From contig CM053813.1 of assembly GCA_028671895.1 (NCBI GenBank), positions 41,325,501 to 41,389,500 on the forward strand: 64,000 nt of DNA, given 5' to 3'. The notes beneath the pieces are model-generated. The model was given only the letters and a program-made list of their open reading frames with translations. It did no database searches and was not told where the DNA came from. The first letter of the stretch is position 1. Each line of letters begins with the position of its first letter. This document shows positions 49,810 to 62,517 of the stretch, one piece after another. Made by a program: the position numbers and the translations under genes. This stretch comes from Oenanthe sinensis (Eukaryota; Streptophyta; Magnoliopsida; Apiales; Apiaceae).

Positions 49810-51000
49810 CTCGCTAACACCATCAACAGAAGCCAACCATTCATTGGAGAAGGGAACAGCATAATGCTGGGGTATTTTTGTACAATCAAATTCTGTAACC
49901 CTTTCAGGTTGTTTCCTGCTGTCAAAAGAAAGAACATTAGAGGCTTTTCAAGTATCAGAAGCAACCCAAAAGCACCACAATGAAGTTTGGAAGGCATGTA
50001 CAAGCTTGTTAAAACACACTTACGTTGATGTACTTGCATCCTTGTCCTTCATGTAGGCCTCTACACTATCCATTAAGCATGGATCAAATATAGTGCCTGA
50101 ACTAGACAGGTTTGATTTTTCTCTAGATTGTTCAGTAGTCAGAGTAATGTTCATATGTTGCTGATGTAATATTTTAAATGAGACTTGCTGTTCAAAATGT
50201 CAACTCCACTTCTATCTTCCGGTGTTCTCTCAAAATTTTGAAAATGAGACAGATGCTGAAAACATTTGGCTTCACTTCCACTGGAAGCTTGTAATGTCGA
50301 ACTTTCTACTAAGATTCTGCCAGTGCATTCAATTTGAGACGCATCAACAGTTTCTTCCTTTCCAGTACTGTATAAGCAAGAATCCGTTGCAACAGACTTC
50401 ATGATAGCATCATTACTAAGAAAATGCTTGCCCCCATTAAAAGAATTAGCATTATCAACGGGCTCAACCTGATGGCCAAAATGTGTACCAATGGAACAGT
50501 CTTGGATTTCAACTGCTGGACTAACCTCTACAAAAGCAAATTGTGCTCTTAAATGAGGCTGCTCTGTTATTTGATTTATATCAAACTCCCCATCTTGACT
50601 TCGACCTATTGATAGGGCCAAAATGACCTCAGAAGCATTTGATTCACTTTTACCAACTTCATTCTTTTCTCGAATAACGAACTCATTACTCGCATTGGCG
50701 TCTTTTCCTTGGACTTGTTGAAAATGCAATGCAGGATTACACTGGTAATTTTGTTCAACCCCAAGGCAAGGACTTTGAAGCACTATATCATCAGATGAAG
50801 TACTTGACTTGCTTTTGATATTAAAAATATCAGTGTCGTTCAGTAGTTGTCCATCTATTAATTCTGAACAAGACAGGTTTGACTCTTTTCTAAATTGCTC
50901 AATGGTCGCAGTAATGTTCATATGTTGCTGCTGTGATATTTTGACACGAGACTTTCTAGTCAAAAAATCTACTCCACTTGGATCTTCATCTGTTCTCTCA
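49810..51000 (-). repeat. duplicated exon cassette, copy I (repeat 2 plus PFSNEWL exon)
   Basis: Contains repeat module 2 (STSSDDIVLQSPCLGVEQN, EVSPAVEIQDCS), an end SSGTIFDPC, and the small exon with YAVPFSNEWLASVDGVSE. A 1-bp deletion near 50170 shifts the frame relative to module 1. The small exon is more diverged from the family motif than that of copy II, and its PPPD lead-in is lost. Confidence 0.85.
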
Positions 51001-51730
51001 AAGTAATGAAATTGAGACAAGTGCTAAGAACAATCAGCTTCACTCCCACTAGAAGCTCGTAATGTTGAACTTTCTTCGACAACTCTACCAATACATTCAA
51101 TTTGAGATGCTTCAACAGTTTCTCCCTTACCAGTGTCGTTCAAGCAAGAATCAGTTGCAACACACTCCATGATGCCATCATTCCTAAAGCTATGTGCCTC
51201 ACTCTCGTCGCCTTCATTTAATGAAGCCTGATCATACTGGACCCATGAGCCAGATACTTCGTGAAGAAAAGGCTTGCCCACATTTGAAGAAGTAGCATTG
51301 TCAATGGGCTCAACTTCATGCCTGGAATGTAGACCAATAGAAGAGTCTTGAATTTCAACTGTTCGACTAGCCTCTAAAAAGCCAACCTGTGCTTCTAAAG
51401 GAGGCTGCTCTGTCATTTGACTTGTATCATATTCACCATCTTCTTTTCGAGCTAGTGATATGGCAGAAATGGCCTCAGAACCACTTGATTCACTTTCACC
51501 AACTTCATTTTTTCCAAGAGTAACACACTCACTAATTGCATTGGCTTCTTCGCCTCAGAATTCTTCAGAATAGATTGCAGGATTGCACTGGTAATTTTGT
51601 TCAACTCCAAGACAGGGACTTTCAGGCTCTAGATTATCTGACAAAGTACTTGACTTCTTTTTGATATTTAGAATCTCATTCTGATTCATTAGTTGTCCAT
51701 CTATCAGATCTGAAGTAGTAGATATGTTTT
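51000..51730 (-). repeat. repeat module 1 of the large exon
   Basis: First of three modules of about 240-290 codons (DLIDGQL, NIKKKSSTLSDNLEPESPCL, GVEQNYQCNPAIYSEEF, MTEQPPLEAQVGFLEAS). It adjoins module 2 with a period of about 850 bp. It is interrupted by TGA in EEF-stop-GEE, where module 3 has CGA, and by TAG after ADCS, where module 2 has CAG. Both are single transitions. Confidence 0.85.
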
Positions 51731-53802
51731 CGGGTTTACGAAGAGAGATTTTCATATCTATGTTCTGATTCTGACATTGTGTATAAACTCTTCTGCCAAG
51801 GTTATCTTCTTGCAACTTCTCACAGGTTCCACTCTCTAGGAGCTTCGGATTATCTGTAATATGTACATCGGTATCCAACTGGTAAACAATTTCCTTTTTG
51901 TGTTTCCCATATCTGCCAATGTTTTCTTCAGTACCAATATCACCATGCACTTCATGCTTAGAACTTTTATCCAGTGGTATGTTTCCATTCTTGATATCAC
52001 TAACCATTAAATCTGACTTCATTGCTTTGTGCATAGCAGCTTCAGAAGCAGCAAATTCTGAGCATTGCAAACTGGAGCTTAAGCCCGCAGTTACTGAATT
52101 TTCTGGAATGTCCATCGATGTGTTCCTTGGTGCATGTGGGGCCCTTAAGTCACGGACAAATTTTCGGGAACTCATTTCAGCACACTTTCGAATATTGCTA
52201 GGTTGAGTATTATTCTGTGATGAATTAAAGACAGAAATATGCACAAGTTAGAAATTTGAAGCACTTACATGGTTTATTTCTATTGTGGGAGGAAACCATA
52301 AGAATATAAATATTTTTGATTTGCATGAAAGGGACAGTACCTGACCAAAATAACCTAATGATGGTGACGGCATTCTCAAACCTGATGGTTTCACTTTTTG
52401 AAGTTGAGATTCATTCCCAACAGTAATGGAAGTGCTCTGAGGAAGCAAACCTGCAACAACCTTGGGTTTGTATAGACCTTCACCTGAAAGTGCTGTACTA
52501 GAAGGAATAACTGGCTTCAGACTTGCCTCTGAACTTCCAGCAGGTTTTTTAATTTGTGAAGTTTGTAGATTGGTGAGTAAATTTACTTCCAATGATGAGT
52601 TGGCCTGTTAAAAAATAAAATATTAGTACAATTTTTCATCATATTTAAAGGATATTTGAACTGAAGTCTACCTCCGGTCAGATTATTTAGTAAACAGACA
52701 AAAGATCATAATTATTGCCATAACTTCTTCAAGAGTAGTATCAGAGATAAGAGTTATTTCTGTGCCAAGCTTTTACCGTATTCTCTATAGAAGTTTGAGC
52801 TGAGGCTTTGGCAGGTAACTGTGTACACTTGGGACCAGATTTTTCTTTATTTTGAGTACTTTTGACATTTTTACAGGAGCTTTCAAGAGATATATTCTTG
52901 TGAGTATTTACTGCTGCATGAACAAAAAGTAGATGAGAAACTTATGCTTATAAGTATACATAAAAACAAACTGGTAGATCACTACGAGACAATTGCAAAT
53001 CAAATATATCTCACCCTATTAGAAAAAAAAATAGCAGTTCTAACAAGCAGAGGGCAGTAAAATATATTACTTGGATGAGCAATCTGATTATGCTTCAACT
53101 GGCTTGTTCCAAGCATGCTGATCTTAGAAGATTTAGGAAGTGAATGAGGACCAGACTTGTAATCTGGAATTTTCGGAATATGTAAATCCTTCTTGGCAGA
53201 TTTGGTGTCATGCACACGTGCAGGTCTTTTGAGAGTGAAGGGTTAAGAATCATCAGTTTTATAATTGAAAGCAAAAACAAAGGTTCAGTACATTGTAAAT
53301 ACTAGTAAAAACATAAATTGCAGTTAAGGCACAAAAGGATATGAAGATGACGGCAAAGGTCTTGGACATCTACCACTTTTAACCCCACTTCTATTACAGC
53401 CACTACCACTATTTGAATGAACTTCCTGCGTTACCTGTGGACAACATATTTTACACCGGCAACAACAAAATAGTTACAACAAACAAAAACTGGAGAAGAA
53501 ATAGTATAGCATTCTTGAAGCTTACACCTAAAACATGTTTCACATATTAATCTATCAGACAGTATCAGCTTCGACAAATAAAGTTATTATATAACAAGGT
53601 AACCACCTTCTTCAGTGAAAAAAGTTTTGTCCCATGCTAAGCTTTTTCGTAGATTGTAACCTTTCTTTCTCCTTTTCATTTGATGTGGACTAAGTTTTGG
53701 GCTAAGTTTTGGGCCTTCTGCCTTGTTAAAGTTCATGTTCTCTTTGTTGCTAGTTTTTGGAGATGAACAACCTGGTCTCTTTGGAGCCACGTTAAAATTC
53801 AT

Positions 53803-54810
53803 GCTTTCTGGCACAAAATCATATTTTTGATTATATGACAGAAAATCAAAATATTAAAAGTACATACACCTAACAACATCACATCAACTACAGCAAAAAA
53901 TCCCTAATTACAAACAGTTTCTCTCTCTCACTAACACAATCATTTGCAACATGTAAATGCTGCATCCATTACCGAAAAAAAGTAAAACTCAATCCACGTA
54001 AATGTACAATAAAAGAAAATGTATAGTAGAGGCATATAAAAAAATGACAAACAAAACACAATTTGGATTGCATTTGCTTATCTCAAACCAATCCTGCTAT
54101 GATTCAATCATATCCAAATTAATCAAAAAACATTCAAAAAAGTAATAACATAATGTAGCTTAGGTTAGGTTTTCATACCTAAATTCATTTAAAAAATTCA
54201 AAAATCGAAGTTATGTTTACGTAATCCATTTAGCATTAGTCATCATCAACTCATATAAATTACAATTACCACTACCTAGCTTAGGTTTTTCTTAAATTAT
54301 ATAAACTGTAGATTCAAAGTTTCATTCACAGCATTAACAAATCATCGACACACACTACACACATAACGAAACAAAATAAACTAAAAGACTGTAAACTGAG
54401 AGAAAGTAATTAACAATACGCATCACTAAAACCCTAGAAATTCAAGCTAACCGGAAAAGATCAGGAAAAAAAACAGAAATTCAGTGAATTAGATACAATA
54501 TTAAACATTTATAGAGTAGAAAAAAGGAGAAAACTGACGATTAATTGGAGAAATCGGAAGTTGTAGCGAGACTGAGAAAAAAGAGTCGGTGACTTTAACG
54601 GCGTCGTTTAGGAGAGTAGGTGTTCGTTAAATCAGAGAATCAAGCAGCGGCAGATCGGAATCCATTTCCGACGAGAGAAGTGTGTGTGTGTGTGTGTGTG
54701 TGTAGTTACATGTAAATGTGGCCGATTTTTAAAAAATGGCAAGCGGGAAGATGATAACGAAAATAACTAATACACATGACTCGCCGCGTGACCCCCGGGA
54801 CATATAACGT
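53803..54810. other. 5' leader and promoter region of the minus-strand gene
   Basis: An acceptor-like GTGCCAG precedes the ATG on the minus strand, suggesting a leader intron. A (GT)n run at 54680-54703 and a GC-richer patch at 54560-54670 probably mark the transcription start region. Confidence 0.45.
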
Positions 54811-55037
54811 GGGTGTTTGGGGTTCCATAAACTTAAAATATGTAACTTATTTTTTATTTTATTTTACATATTTTCATATTTTTTTTAAAGATAAATATTT
54901 GTTTTAGAATTTTAAAACCAAATATCAACTTACTTTTTTCTGGAAATAATGGCTTATTTCTGAAAAGTACATACATCCCTACTTTTTTCCGGAAATAAGC
55001 CCTTATTTTCATAAGTCGGCAGTTGCCAAACAGGCCC
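54811..55037. mobile_element. MITE family B, copy 2
   Basis: Starts GGGTGTTTGGGGTTCC and ends GTTGCCAAACAGGCCC, the same ends as the element at 42023. It also has the AAATAAGCCCTTATTTTC subterminal words. 227 bp, non-coding. Confidence 0.55.
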
Positions 55038-57042
55038 AATATATTGTTTCGAAATTTAAGCTGTTATTTTATTTTATTTTTTATTAACAAAATTGTTTGG
55101 ACTACAATTTTTTTCTTCAATTTTAATTATATATAATAATATTAAAAATAATAATAATAGAAAAAAACTATCAAGAATTCCATCCATATTGTAAGTCCAC
55201 CAAAATAAATTTTATCATGTGCTTTTTATTATTGACATGAAAAAATAATTTGAAAAAAAAATATTCTCTATGATATTTTTACTAATGTTACTATTACATT
55301 TTAATTTCTATTCATGATACCTCAAACTTATAGATTGTTGTTCGCGATGTACACTTCCATTACACAAATATTAAGAAACCAAATTAAATAATGTATAATA
55401 AGATATTAATAACAGTTAATCAAACAAATATATTCTTTAACCTAAAAAAATAAAAATTTAGAGAAATTCTCTTTGATACCATTTTAAAATTGATTTTTGC
55501 CAATGATACTCCTAAAATGAGATATTTTCATAACTTTTACTACATTTTAAGAGCATCTCCAACGGGGTGTACCTATTAACAATAATGTCTAGGTGGTAAG
55601 AAAGATTTTAAAAATATAGATAATATCCATATAAAAAACCACTTCAGTTAAGCATATTTTTAGATAACACAAAACAAGCATGCATATATTGAATGAATAG
55701 ACATCATCTATATTAGTTCATGTCATTTTCCTCTTAAATCAACCCTCTCGCTCAACTATAAAATTAGAATTTTGATTTTTAGAATTAATATATTATTATC
55801 TTAATTTTATATAATGATAAGTGTAAAAATATTTTATCAAAAAAATTACAAAATTTTGTTTTATTGTTAACCAAATTTATTATTTACTTATATAATTATT
55901 TTAATATACATTATATATTTATAAAAAAAAATACTAATAAAATAATATAATAAATATTTTTTAGTTTATATGTTTTATAATATAAAATTAACTTGTATTG
56001 AATAAGAAAATAAATTAATTTATTTTAATTTATAGAATTACCTTTATATATGCATATGTATGTATATATATCATATATTTATTTAAAAAATTTAATGATA
56101 GTTAGAATTTGAAAATAATAAAAAACTGTTTTTCAAATATAGCTATTGATTGTAAGCTAATATCTTTACAGCAAAACAGCTTACACGTTCAGCAAATTTT
56201 TCATAATATATATTTTACATCATTTTAATGTTGTAAACAGAAGTATATAATAAATAATAATATATAAATTTGAATGTATTAAAAATAAAAGTAAAAAATA
56301 TAATGATATCATTTACAAAAACCAAGTCTCCGAGAATATTCCCAAAAAATACCCTTTCCATTCATGTTCTTCTCTATTAGGATAAGATTCCACTTAGAAA
56401 CTTTGGCAACAACAAATGATTTTACTTAATAATTAACCATTTTATAAACACTCCTGAAATTAGCGAACTACAACTCGGAGTAAAACTATAATTGCCATGG
56501 CATAGATGTGATGTGATTCGCTTTCTAAAGTCAGTTGGAAACAGTGTTGTTCAAATGCTTAAAAATCAACAAAATGAAACTTTGATTAGAATGTAAATTT
56601 GCCACTTGCAGAAGTTCTTTATAAGTAAAAGCCAAAACAACTACGGATTACTGGGGAAAAAAACAAGAAAAATAAGTCTGGGTTATCTGAAAATAAGAAC
56701 TACAAAGGTCTAAAACTACTTCTATTTCAAGATGAAGGTACATCCAGAAAATGCATTCAACCAAACAAGTTAACATCCAGAGCATTGGACTAGTATTGAA
56801 CTGAAAACTACCGAATACTGCTTGCTCAAACCAGGATCAAAACTATTTACATTTATATAAGTCCACCAAACTTCCAACACCTCTTTAAATCATGTCTTAA
56901 AAGCTGTGCCTGCTTAGCGCTAGAATATCACAAATCCCAGTTCCACTTTAAGCTATTGCTTGAAATTTTAAGAAGAAGTTGGGCCACCTTTCCCGAGAGA
57001 GGCTGCCCTCCCTCAGGGCAGCAGTCTGCTAGATGCACAAAT
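55038..57042. other. AT-rich intergenic DNA and 3' region of DCAF8-like gene
   Basis: GAGCATCTCCAACGGGGTG at 55551 is the typical end of a common plant MITE, but its partner was not found. The last several hundred bases before 57043 should include the 3' untranslated region of the minus-strand WD40 gene. No other gene seen. Confidence 0.5.
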
Positions 57043-60000
57043 TTAACTTATGTTGCAGTCTGTGGAGTCTCCAGTAGCACCACCATCTTCCAAAGAGGCA
57101 TCACCACCAGGAAAGCCAAAGAAAGCCTCAATATCCTCTTCATCACTCTCAACATCAGATCTGGTATTTCTTCTTTCAATATAAGCCAATGCTTGCCTCC
57201 TGTGCAGCCGCAAAACATGCATGATTACGTCAGGGGAAAGTGTGACCCGTGAATTATTCTCTCGACTTTGCCTATTGGACTCCAAAATCTGTTCATCAAC
57301 AAACATGTTGCAGAAACAAGTGAGAATATAAATTAAAGTTTCTGAACCCAACTTATAGAACCATTTACTGAAACAATTATAGATATATGATGTCACCTCT
57401 TCGATATCATGAGGCAGTGGAGGAAATTCTTTTGATGATGGGGCCCAAAGCTTTACAGTCTTTTCTAATCCACAGGTAGCAATAACAGGGATACAGGGAT
57501 GGGACTCCAGTTGATTTACAATGTGTCTATCACCTATCATTACACGCACAAGTTCAGCCCCTTTCTTCTTCCATATATATATACGACCACAGTCAGATCC
57601 ACTCAGAACATACTCATCATTGGGACCAAAGAAACTCACTCCTTTGATTGTCTGTGAGTTCCTATGACCCGAATACATCTCTGGTTTTTCAAGTCTCTGC
57701 AAATCTTCATTTTGGACAGACAATGGACTAGGACCTAACCCCATACTCTTATTAAATAAATAAATAAGCTCGTCATTGTAAGAAATTAGGAGTTCACTGG
57801 TGCTGGAGTAAGACAATGACGTGATGTGAACCTGCTGATTTTTAATCAGGTGACCAGGACAAAACGTATCAACGGGTCTATCTACATTACTAGATGCATC
57901 CAACTGGTATCTCCTGATGTCATAAACACGTGCATATTCATCAGACCCTCCTAGGGCAAAAAAGTTGGGATTTCTGGGATCGATGGCAATGGCGTTCAAC
58001 CTTATGTTTTCCAATGATTGCTGGTTGTTTTCCGTCAAGGAGGAGCAACAAAAAAGCTTTGTTGCACAATTAGTTCGCAAATCAAACTGCAAAAGATACA
58101 GATACCCTATAGTTAATATCGATGTGGCGAAAGCTTTAACAAAATTTCTCGATTTGACCTACATGTTGAACAAAACCATCCTCCGCGCAGCTATAGAATG
58201 TGTGAGGACTTCCTGGCTCCACCGCAAGATTGTGCACACGCCCACGGTGCTTACCTATCCTTTTTGTTTCTACACAGCCATTCTCCAGCACCTCACCAAG
58301 TCTGACCTGCAAAGTGAGAAGAACAGTTGGAGAGGGAGATGCCAAGGGGTTTGTAAACATCTCTACTTATGAGAAAGATGGAAACTAAGCCAGGTTTGTA
58401 ATCTTGCCTAATTAAGCATAATTGTGCTGTATAATCTAGCTCTAGTAAGTTAAGCATTTTCAAAATCGAGATATAGCTCACCCATATAAAAAAAAACTTG
58501 TTTTAATAACCAGGATCAAGCATAGCAGTATGAACAAACCCAACACATTTCAATTTTTGATTCATTCGACAACTTACTCAATACTTCGACTTGGCTTTCA
58601 CATTTATACAATGACGCGGCAATGAAATACCTACATTGTCTTCTTCAGCTCTTACTGCACGGCTCCTATCATGATTTGTTAACATTGGGTGGAAAAAAAC
58701 AATACACAGAACAGGTTCAGACGTATAAGCATCATGTTTGCAGCAGAAAATCATAAATGTGACAATACTTGGATAATGAGTCAAAGAAATATCTTTATAG
58801 GTTCAGACTCCAGATAACAATAACATCATTAAGACGATAATTACAAAATGGCCAAACCTGAAATACTTGCAACTTGCAAGTGGCAGCAAACTATAATGTT
58901 GTGGTTGGCTGATTGGAAAGGAGGGGGGAGGGAAAGAAAGTGTATAGAAATTTAAAGGTGAAAGAAAATGCTCGAGGACATGACAGGAGATAAGGATGAA
59001 GAGGAGATAGGCTGTAAATAAAAACTGATGCATTTGTGAAGTATATCAGCGGGAAAACAACGAGAGTTCATATTAGTAACTTTAAAATGTAATGAGGGAG
59101 AGAATGAAAATTATGAATAAATGTATACGAGATACTCTGAATTTCATTCTGAATCCACCATGTTTATTTGGACCAACAAAACACACGGAATAGTATATAC
59201 TAACAGAAAAGTATTGAGTATTCAGGCAAGTTTTCTTGTAAAGATCATAAAACATGCATAAAAGATTTTGTGAAAAATTCACCTGGCCATCAGCCGCAGA
59301 AGTCACTATCTTCCTGTCCTCGGTAAAGGGCATGATTCTGGTCTGGAATATGTTGTCTATGTGACCAGATGAATAAGAAAAAGATAAAGTTTTAGTTGCC
59401 CAATTCCATAACTTAACTTGGCGGTCATCAGATCCCGATACAATGTGGTCACCACTAAAGTTGAATTCAATCGCATTTACACAGCCCTCATGGCCTTCTA
59501 ACTTCCCGTATAGACCAATTCGCTTTACAATGGCCTATACCAGCAAAACAGTGACATGTTAGGCCATTCTGATACTTCCCTATTGCTGCTGCTGCTAGCA
59601 GTATATACAAATTATAGAATCAGTACTGTTCATGAACAAAGTTCAATACTTTCGATTAGACTTTTAGTCAACTGTAATAACTTGAACCATTCTTTTTACA
59701 CCAGATACCATTCTTGGCACAATGTAATTTCATAGTTAATAGTAAGACAGGTCTATCCAATATATAGGGAGCAAACCAGTTAAACTATTCCCAAGCTTAG
59801 TTAGTAAAATAATCAAATTAGACATGACAATAATCCAACGCAGTTGAACAGTCTGAGTTATAAATCAAGCGGAAATCAAGTACCAAAGTGTCAGATTATA
59901 TGACTTGTGATTGTATTCTATTTTTATTTTACTCGGGTTAAACTCGAGCTGAGGTTTTGGACCAGTATAGGGTTTCGAGCTCCAGTCAAGTCGAACATAA

Positions 60001-60305
60001 TTGACGGCTGATTCGAGATTTCAAAAGATCTAAAACAAGTTGTCTAGTTTTTTCCAGTACCATACCATTTCAAGTGAACTACTAGTTTACTAGCATTCCA
60101 AAATGCAAAAGAAGTACATAAAAAAATGTTAGAAACCTACAGGTGATTCTTTAAATTGTTTGATACTTTGATTTATTTAATCAAGTGGTGATTAATGATT
60201 TACAGTAAATCACAGGATTTAATTATAAGCACACATCAAAATTCAAAAGAAAGGAAACATATTATAAGCTCAACATAACTATTAGTAGCTCCAATCAAAT
60301 CATAT

Positions 60306-60342
<37 letters not shown>

Positions 60343-60438
60343 CTGGGAAGAATAGACACGACGAGCGAAGTTTCTAGGGTGAATGAAACCAACTTCACGG
60401 CTAGAATAATCCAGAAAACCTCTGCGTTTTGTTTCCAT
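57043..60438 (-). CDS. DCAF8-like WD40-repeat protein, 5 exons, 475 aa
   Basis: Predicted substrate receptor for CUL4-DDB1 ubiquitin ligases, from family knowledge of DCAF8/WDR42; plant members are At4g35140, At4g38480 and the longer ASG2. Exons, minus strand: 60438-60343, 59534-59283, 58306-58163, 58086-57397, 57288-57043. The lengths (96, 252, 144, 690, 246) are all multiples of three and the whole frame is open. WD40 repeats are visible as LEGHEGCVNAIEFNFSGDH, VSGSDDRQVKLWNW, HRGRVHNLAVEPGSPHTFYS, LGGSDEYARVYDIRRY (a YDIRR version of the DDB1-contact WDxR box), GVSFFGPNDEYVLSGSDCG, RIYIW, and LESHPCIPVIATCG, VKLW. The C-terminus is acidic (VESDEEDIEAFFGFPGGD). The start METKRRGFLDYSSREVGF is at the first ATG. 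Intact. Confidence 0.93.
60311..60340. repeat. (GA)n microsatellite touching a splice donor
   Basis: About 15 GA units end directly next to ACCTGGG. On the minus strand, exon 1 of the DCAF8-like gene therefore ends CAG/GT and the intron continues straight into (TC)n. The donor lacks the usual GTAAGT purines. Confidence 0.9.
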
Positions 60439-60591
60439 TTGGGGGAAATTCAAGCGATATTGTTGAGTCAGAGCTCAAACATAGATATTACTAGTTCTAT
60501 TTCTATATATGCACATTCACGATAAAAGGACATGTATCATAATTTGGGAGAAAATATCATAAATGATATAATTCGTAATAATGAACTTAAA
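60439..60591 (-). promoter_or_regulatory. 5' flank of DCAF8-like gene
   Basis: A short region with a minus-strand TATATAGAAATAG near 60500-60512 that could serve as a TATA element. It is bounded by a palindromic repeat cluster beginning at 60592. Assigned by position only. Confidence 0.3.
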
Positions 60592-60812
60592 TAGCATTCT
60601 AAAACGCTATATAGTGTGGCGTGCTGAAAAAAGGGTGAAAACGCTATTTCGTGTAGCGTTTTGCACTTTTTTAATTTTTTTTTTAATTTTTTTTGAAAAA
60701 AAACGCTACTTTATCTGGGTTTTTGGGCTCAAAACGCAACTTAAAATAGCGTTTTAGAGAGAATTATTTTTTTTTCCAAAATACTACACGATATAGCGTT
60801 TTGAAATGTTAT
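60592..60812. repeat. palindromic AACGCTA...TAGCGTT repeat cluster, site 1
   Basis: Six or so half-sites AAAACGCTA or TAGCGTTTT occur in both orientations. The clearest unit is AAAACGCTATTTCGTG followed by TAGCGTTTTG (60639-60662). Together they form stem-loops. The same unit recurs at 63780-63890. Non-coding. Confidence 0.75.
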
Positions 60813-61772
60813 TTAGGATCATTTTTTGGGGTGTGCCATTTAGTCCATTTTTTTCCCAAATTGTGAGATGAACACCCAACACACGTATACATGCACAGGT
60901 TATTTATCTGGTAATTAAAAAAAAGGGAATAGAATCACGTCTCGATTACTGCGTTTGGGTGGGGACAGGGAAGCAAGACATGGCATTATTTGGTGGTGAA
61001 GCAGCACAATCAAAACAGTAAGGCGTCTATGCCCTTTGCCCAGTCATCACACGCATATACCACTGTTTCTTATTTTATTTTTGTTTCATTTCATGTCAAT
61101 TTTAATAATATTTATTCAAAAAACACTCAACCTTTAAAAAACAAAAAAACCATAAAAAAATTTAAAATATTATCCACCTAATTTCATATATTATATTTTA
61201 AAATAAAATAAGTATTTAAAATCTATATTTATTAGAAAATATTTTGAATATATTTATATTATCTTTAAAGTTTTATCATAAATAATAATATTATAATATT
61301 ATATATATTCCCTCAAATATAGAGTTACAGTATTAATTAATTATAATTGAAGAACATAAATAAATTATTATAATTATTATTCAAATTATATATATCTATA
61401 CTATATTATTATAACTGAAATATTAAAAATTTTGGTTGATCGATTGGTACTGGATAATGGACCTAAAAAATATATATGTATTATATATAATTTAACTTAT
61501 TATAATATGGATCCTAACTATATACATATTTATATTAATTAAAATTTTAATTTTTAGACCCAATTATATATTTATTATAACACAAGTCCAAATTATAACA
61601 TATTTATATTAAATATAATAAATTTATATAAAATAAAAGAACATATATTATTACCATAAATTCTTAATATTATAAAATTTAATATTAAATAAAAATAAAA
61701 ATAAAAAATCAATTTATTTAAATTTTAGTTATCTCGTGCTTCACACTGGTTATAAACTTGTATATATATATA
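60813..61772. other. very AT-rich intergenic DNA
   Basis: Dense runs of TATA and AAATTT words. A 63-codon frame at 60990 has no recognisable features. No gene. Confidence 0.55.
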
Positions 61773-62408
61773 GGCAAATGGTCAAATAGAAAATAACTTA
61801 TAATAAAAAATAGAAAATAAGATATAAACCACGTATTCAATCTAATCTAACGGCAAGGAGGGACAACTACACACTAATTAAATAAACCCGCACAAACACA
61901 ATCTCACATAATCCCTCCATTTTTAATTTGATTTTTCCCGTTAGTTAGTAAACTTGTTTTCAAATCTAACTTCACCACATTTTTCTCCATCTCCTAACAA
62001 TCAGTTTTGCATACCATATATGATATATTTCGGTGACTTTTAATTTTCTGGCGATCTCCATTATTTTGTGATTTCTGTAATACAAATTAGTTATTTATAT
62101 AATATAAATTAGTAGTTTCTGTAATATAATTTAGTGATTGAAGTTCAAATCTGATAAGTGACAAATTTATTTTAGTTATAAATTATATTCGCCGAAATAT
62201 AGCACTTATGGTATGAAACTGATCGAGATCGTTATGAGATGAAGAAAAATGTGGTGAAATTAGATTTGAAAAAAACTTCGTCAATTGACGAGAAAAATTA
62301 AATTAAAAACTGAGGAGAATAGATGGGATTGTGTGTATAATGGTGCATTTAATTCGTATGTGGATATTCTATTTGTCATTTAAACTATATTTTATTTGAG
62401 TAGTACTG
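61773..62408 (-). mobile_element. fold-back MITE family A, copy 4 (inverted)
   Basis: Matches copy 1 in reverse complement: GTCAAATAGAAAATAACTTA on the left, CACGTATTCAATCTAATCTA, TTTTTAATTTGATTTTTCCCG, CTAACTTCACCACATTTTTC, then the inverted right half ending TATTTTATTTGAGTAGTACT. It has accumulated more substitutions and indels than copies 1 and 2. Confidence 0.8.
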
Positions 62409-62420
62409 TATGTATGTATG

Positions 62421-62426
<6 letters not shown>

Positions 62427-62514
<88 letters not shown>
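62427..62514. repeat. (TA)n microsatellite
   Basis: About 88 bp of TA, directly right of fold-back MITE copy 4. Confidence 0.95.

Positions 62515-62517
<3 letters not shown>

Larger units (their letters stand above)
44830..53802 (-). pseudogene. plant-specific protein of unknown function with duplicated exons and several stops
   Basis: Exons on the minus strand: 53802-53607, about 53436-53378, 53225-53071, about 52913-52777, 52604-52341, 52214-50024, about 49920-49810, 49167-48028, 47910-47805, 46084-46004, 44904-44830. Exon 1 has YNLRKSLAWDKTFFTEE and the end has PPPDAVPFSDEWLVAIEAAGE, ILTKKSGAVQNSPPDKSLPE and PFDCTK. I recall this combination from uncharacterised, mostly disordered Ser/Lys-rich plant proteins. 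The last four exons join perfectly in frame. Exon 1 does not join in frame to the next exon, and the usual VLDPLELS-type continuation is missing. The large exons carry TGA (about 51555), TAG (about 51024) and TAA (about 48265), plus small deletions in repeats 2 and 3. The gene is probably decayed, or these exons are skipped. Confidence 0.65.

Noticed and set aside
51898..52206. 102-codon plus-strand open frame
   Set aside because: Shadow of the minus-strand large exon, which has matching repeat modules and spliced neighbours.
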